A model generated the notes under the pieces. The model worked only from the letters and a program-made list of their open reading frames with translations, made no database searches and was not told where the DNA came from. Source: an uncultured Pseudomonadota bacterium (GTDB lineage: Bacteria > Pseudomonadota > Gammaproteobacteria > Methylococcales > Methylomonadaceae). From it: 6,736 nt of DNA. The stretch spans positions 1 through 6,736 of the forward strand of contig CAIUWU010000166.1 in the NCBI GenBank assembly GCA_903902945.1, in the 5' to 3' direction. Position 1 is the stretch's first letter, and each line of letters begins with the position of its first letter. This document shows, piece by piece, positions 6,066 to 6,736 of this stretch. The translations under genes were made by a program, and so were the position numbers.

Positions 6066-6626
6066 TTAACTTTGAGGCTGTTTAATTTTGGCTAATAGCT
6101 GTTTCTGTTTTTGAATGCGCTCGAGCTTTTTAGCTTCTAATGCAGCCTGTCGCTGCAACTTGGCTTGATAACGCTTCCTGGCTTGGTTGGGATCATAATT
6201 AATACCGGTTGCAGGTTGCATTTCAATACAATCGACCGGGCATTCGACGACACACAATTTACAGCCTGTACATTCACCAACGATAACGCTGTGCATTTGT
6301 TTCGATGCCCCAATAATGGCATCTACAGGACAAGCAGGAATACAACGGGTACAGCCTATACATTCAGCTTCATCAATAACCGCCAGCAAACGCGGCTGCT
6401 CATCACCGAATGCCGGATTCAGCCGAATCACTTTCCTACCCAGCAAGTTGGCTAAAGCTGTAATCCCAGCCCGACCGCCAGGAGCACATTGATTGATATC
6501 AGCCATGCCTCTAGCAATTGCATCAGCATAAGGCCGGCACCCCTGATATCCACATAAACCACACTGAGTTTGCGGAAGTAAGGCATCAATCTGATCAGTT
6601 ATTGGCGCAAAGTGAATGCTGTTCAT
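6066..6626 (-). CDS. rnfB: RnfB-like polyferredoxin, soluble form (electron transport complex subunit B family)
   Basis: Iron-sulfur protein predicted to carry electrons. RnfB of the membrane Rnf/Rsx complex passes electrons between ferredoxin or NADH and its partners. The N-terminal 4Fe-4S domain has Cys22, Cys25, Cys30 and Cys47 (QCGLCGYQGCRPYADAIA, then CAPGG). Two ferredoxin clusters follow: Cys89-92-95-99 (CIGCTRCIPACP) and Cys119-122-125-129 (CTGCKLCVVECP). All twelve expected cysteines are present. The N-terminal hydrophobic helix of typical RnfB is absent. Instead the protein ends in a charged, Lys/Gln-rich, probably helical tail (about 145-186). Start ATG 6626 gives 186 residues; it has no clear Shine-Dalgarno, but the best promoter lies just upstream, inside the possible extension to TTG 6719. 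That extension looks non-coding. No rnfACDGE genes are in view, so the partner is unknown. Family secure, role inferred. Confidence 0.88.
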   Translation of the reverse strand: MNSIHFAPITDQIDALLPQTQCGLCGYQGCRPYADAIARGMADINQCAPGGRAGITALANLLGRKVIRLNPAFGDEQPRLLAVIDEAECIGCTRCIPACPVDAIIGASKQMHSVIVGECTGCKLCVVECPVDCIEMQPATGINYDPNQARKRYQAKLQRQAALEAKKLERIQKQKQLLAKIKQPQS

Positions 6627-6653
6627 ATGAGGTATTTGGCAAATCGGTCGGCC

Positions 6654-6682
6654 ATTGTATCGGATCAACTTTTGAACCCCAA
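6654..6682 (-). promoter_or_regulatory. Possible promoter of the rnfB-like gene
   Basis: On the minus strand TTGGGG (6682-6677, three of six) and TACAAT (6659-6654, five of six) have a 17-base spacer. The predicted start lies about 20 bases before the ATG at 6626. This supports the shorter start for the protein, since the promoter would sit inside any longer reading frame. The weak -35 box keeps confidence low. Confidence 0.35.
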
Positions 6683-6736
6683 TAGAGCATGCGAAATTCC
6701 AAATAATCAATGTTAACAAATTGCAGCATGAAAGTC

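Overview
This window comes from a bacterial chromosome, most likely a gammaproteobacterium. The ribosomal proteins, IlvN, IlvC and the tRNA closely match gammaproteobacterial family members as I remember them. The order ilvB-ilvN-ilvC-pssA is also known from Pseudomonas. A methanotroph-like (Methylococcales) lineage is possible, but that is only an impression and cannot be proved without a search. The region reads as core housekeeping DNA: densely coding, short spacers, no insertion sequences, no CRISPR, no phage or plasmid genes, and no change of base composition that I could see by eye.

Layout. (1) 1-819: the end of a ribosomal protein operon, with rplM (L13, 5' end cut by the window) and rpsI (S9), closed by a strong hairpin terminator. 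(2) 821-1507, minus strand: a Sfp/AcpT-type 4'-phosphopantetheinyl transferase. Its stop codon lies against the same terminator, which therefore serves both strands. (3) 1508-1652: a divergent promoter region of about 145 bases. (4) 1653-4982: the branched-chain amino acid operon ilvB-ilvN-ilvC (acetolactate synthase large and small subunits, then ketol-acid reductoisomerase), closed by a second strong terminator. (5) 5061-5807: pssA, phosphatidylserine synthase, which appears to have its own promoter. (6) 5936-6012, minus strand: tRNA-Arg(CCG) with an encoded CCA end and a good sigma70-type promoter. (7) 6066-6626, minus strand: a soluble, RnfB-like polyferredoxin without the usual membrane anchor.

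How the genes work together. IlvB and IlvN form acetolactate synthase, the first committed and feedback-regulated step of valine, leucine and isoleucine synthesis. IlvC performs the next step. Their translation is probably coordinated, because the ilvB stop and ilvN start overlap (TAATG). PssA acts separately, in phospholipid synthesis at the membrane. The phosphopantetheinyl transferase activates carrier proteins, but no carrier protein, NRPS or PKS gene is in view. The RnfB-like protein has no rnfACDGE partner in view.

I found no convincing undescribed system. The points most worth a second look are the anchor-less RnfB-like protein with a long basic tail, the Glu in the thiamine-diphosphate motif of IlvB, and the use of non-ATG starts on both sides of the divergent promoter region.
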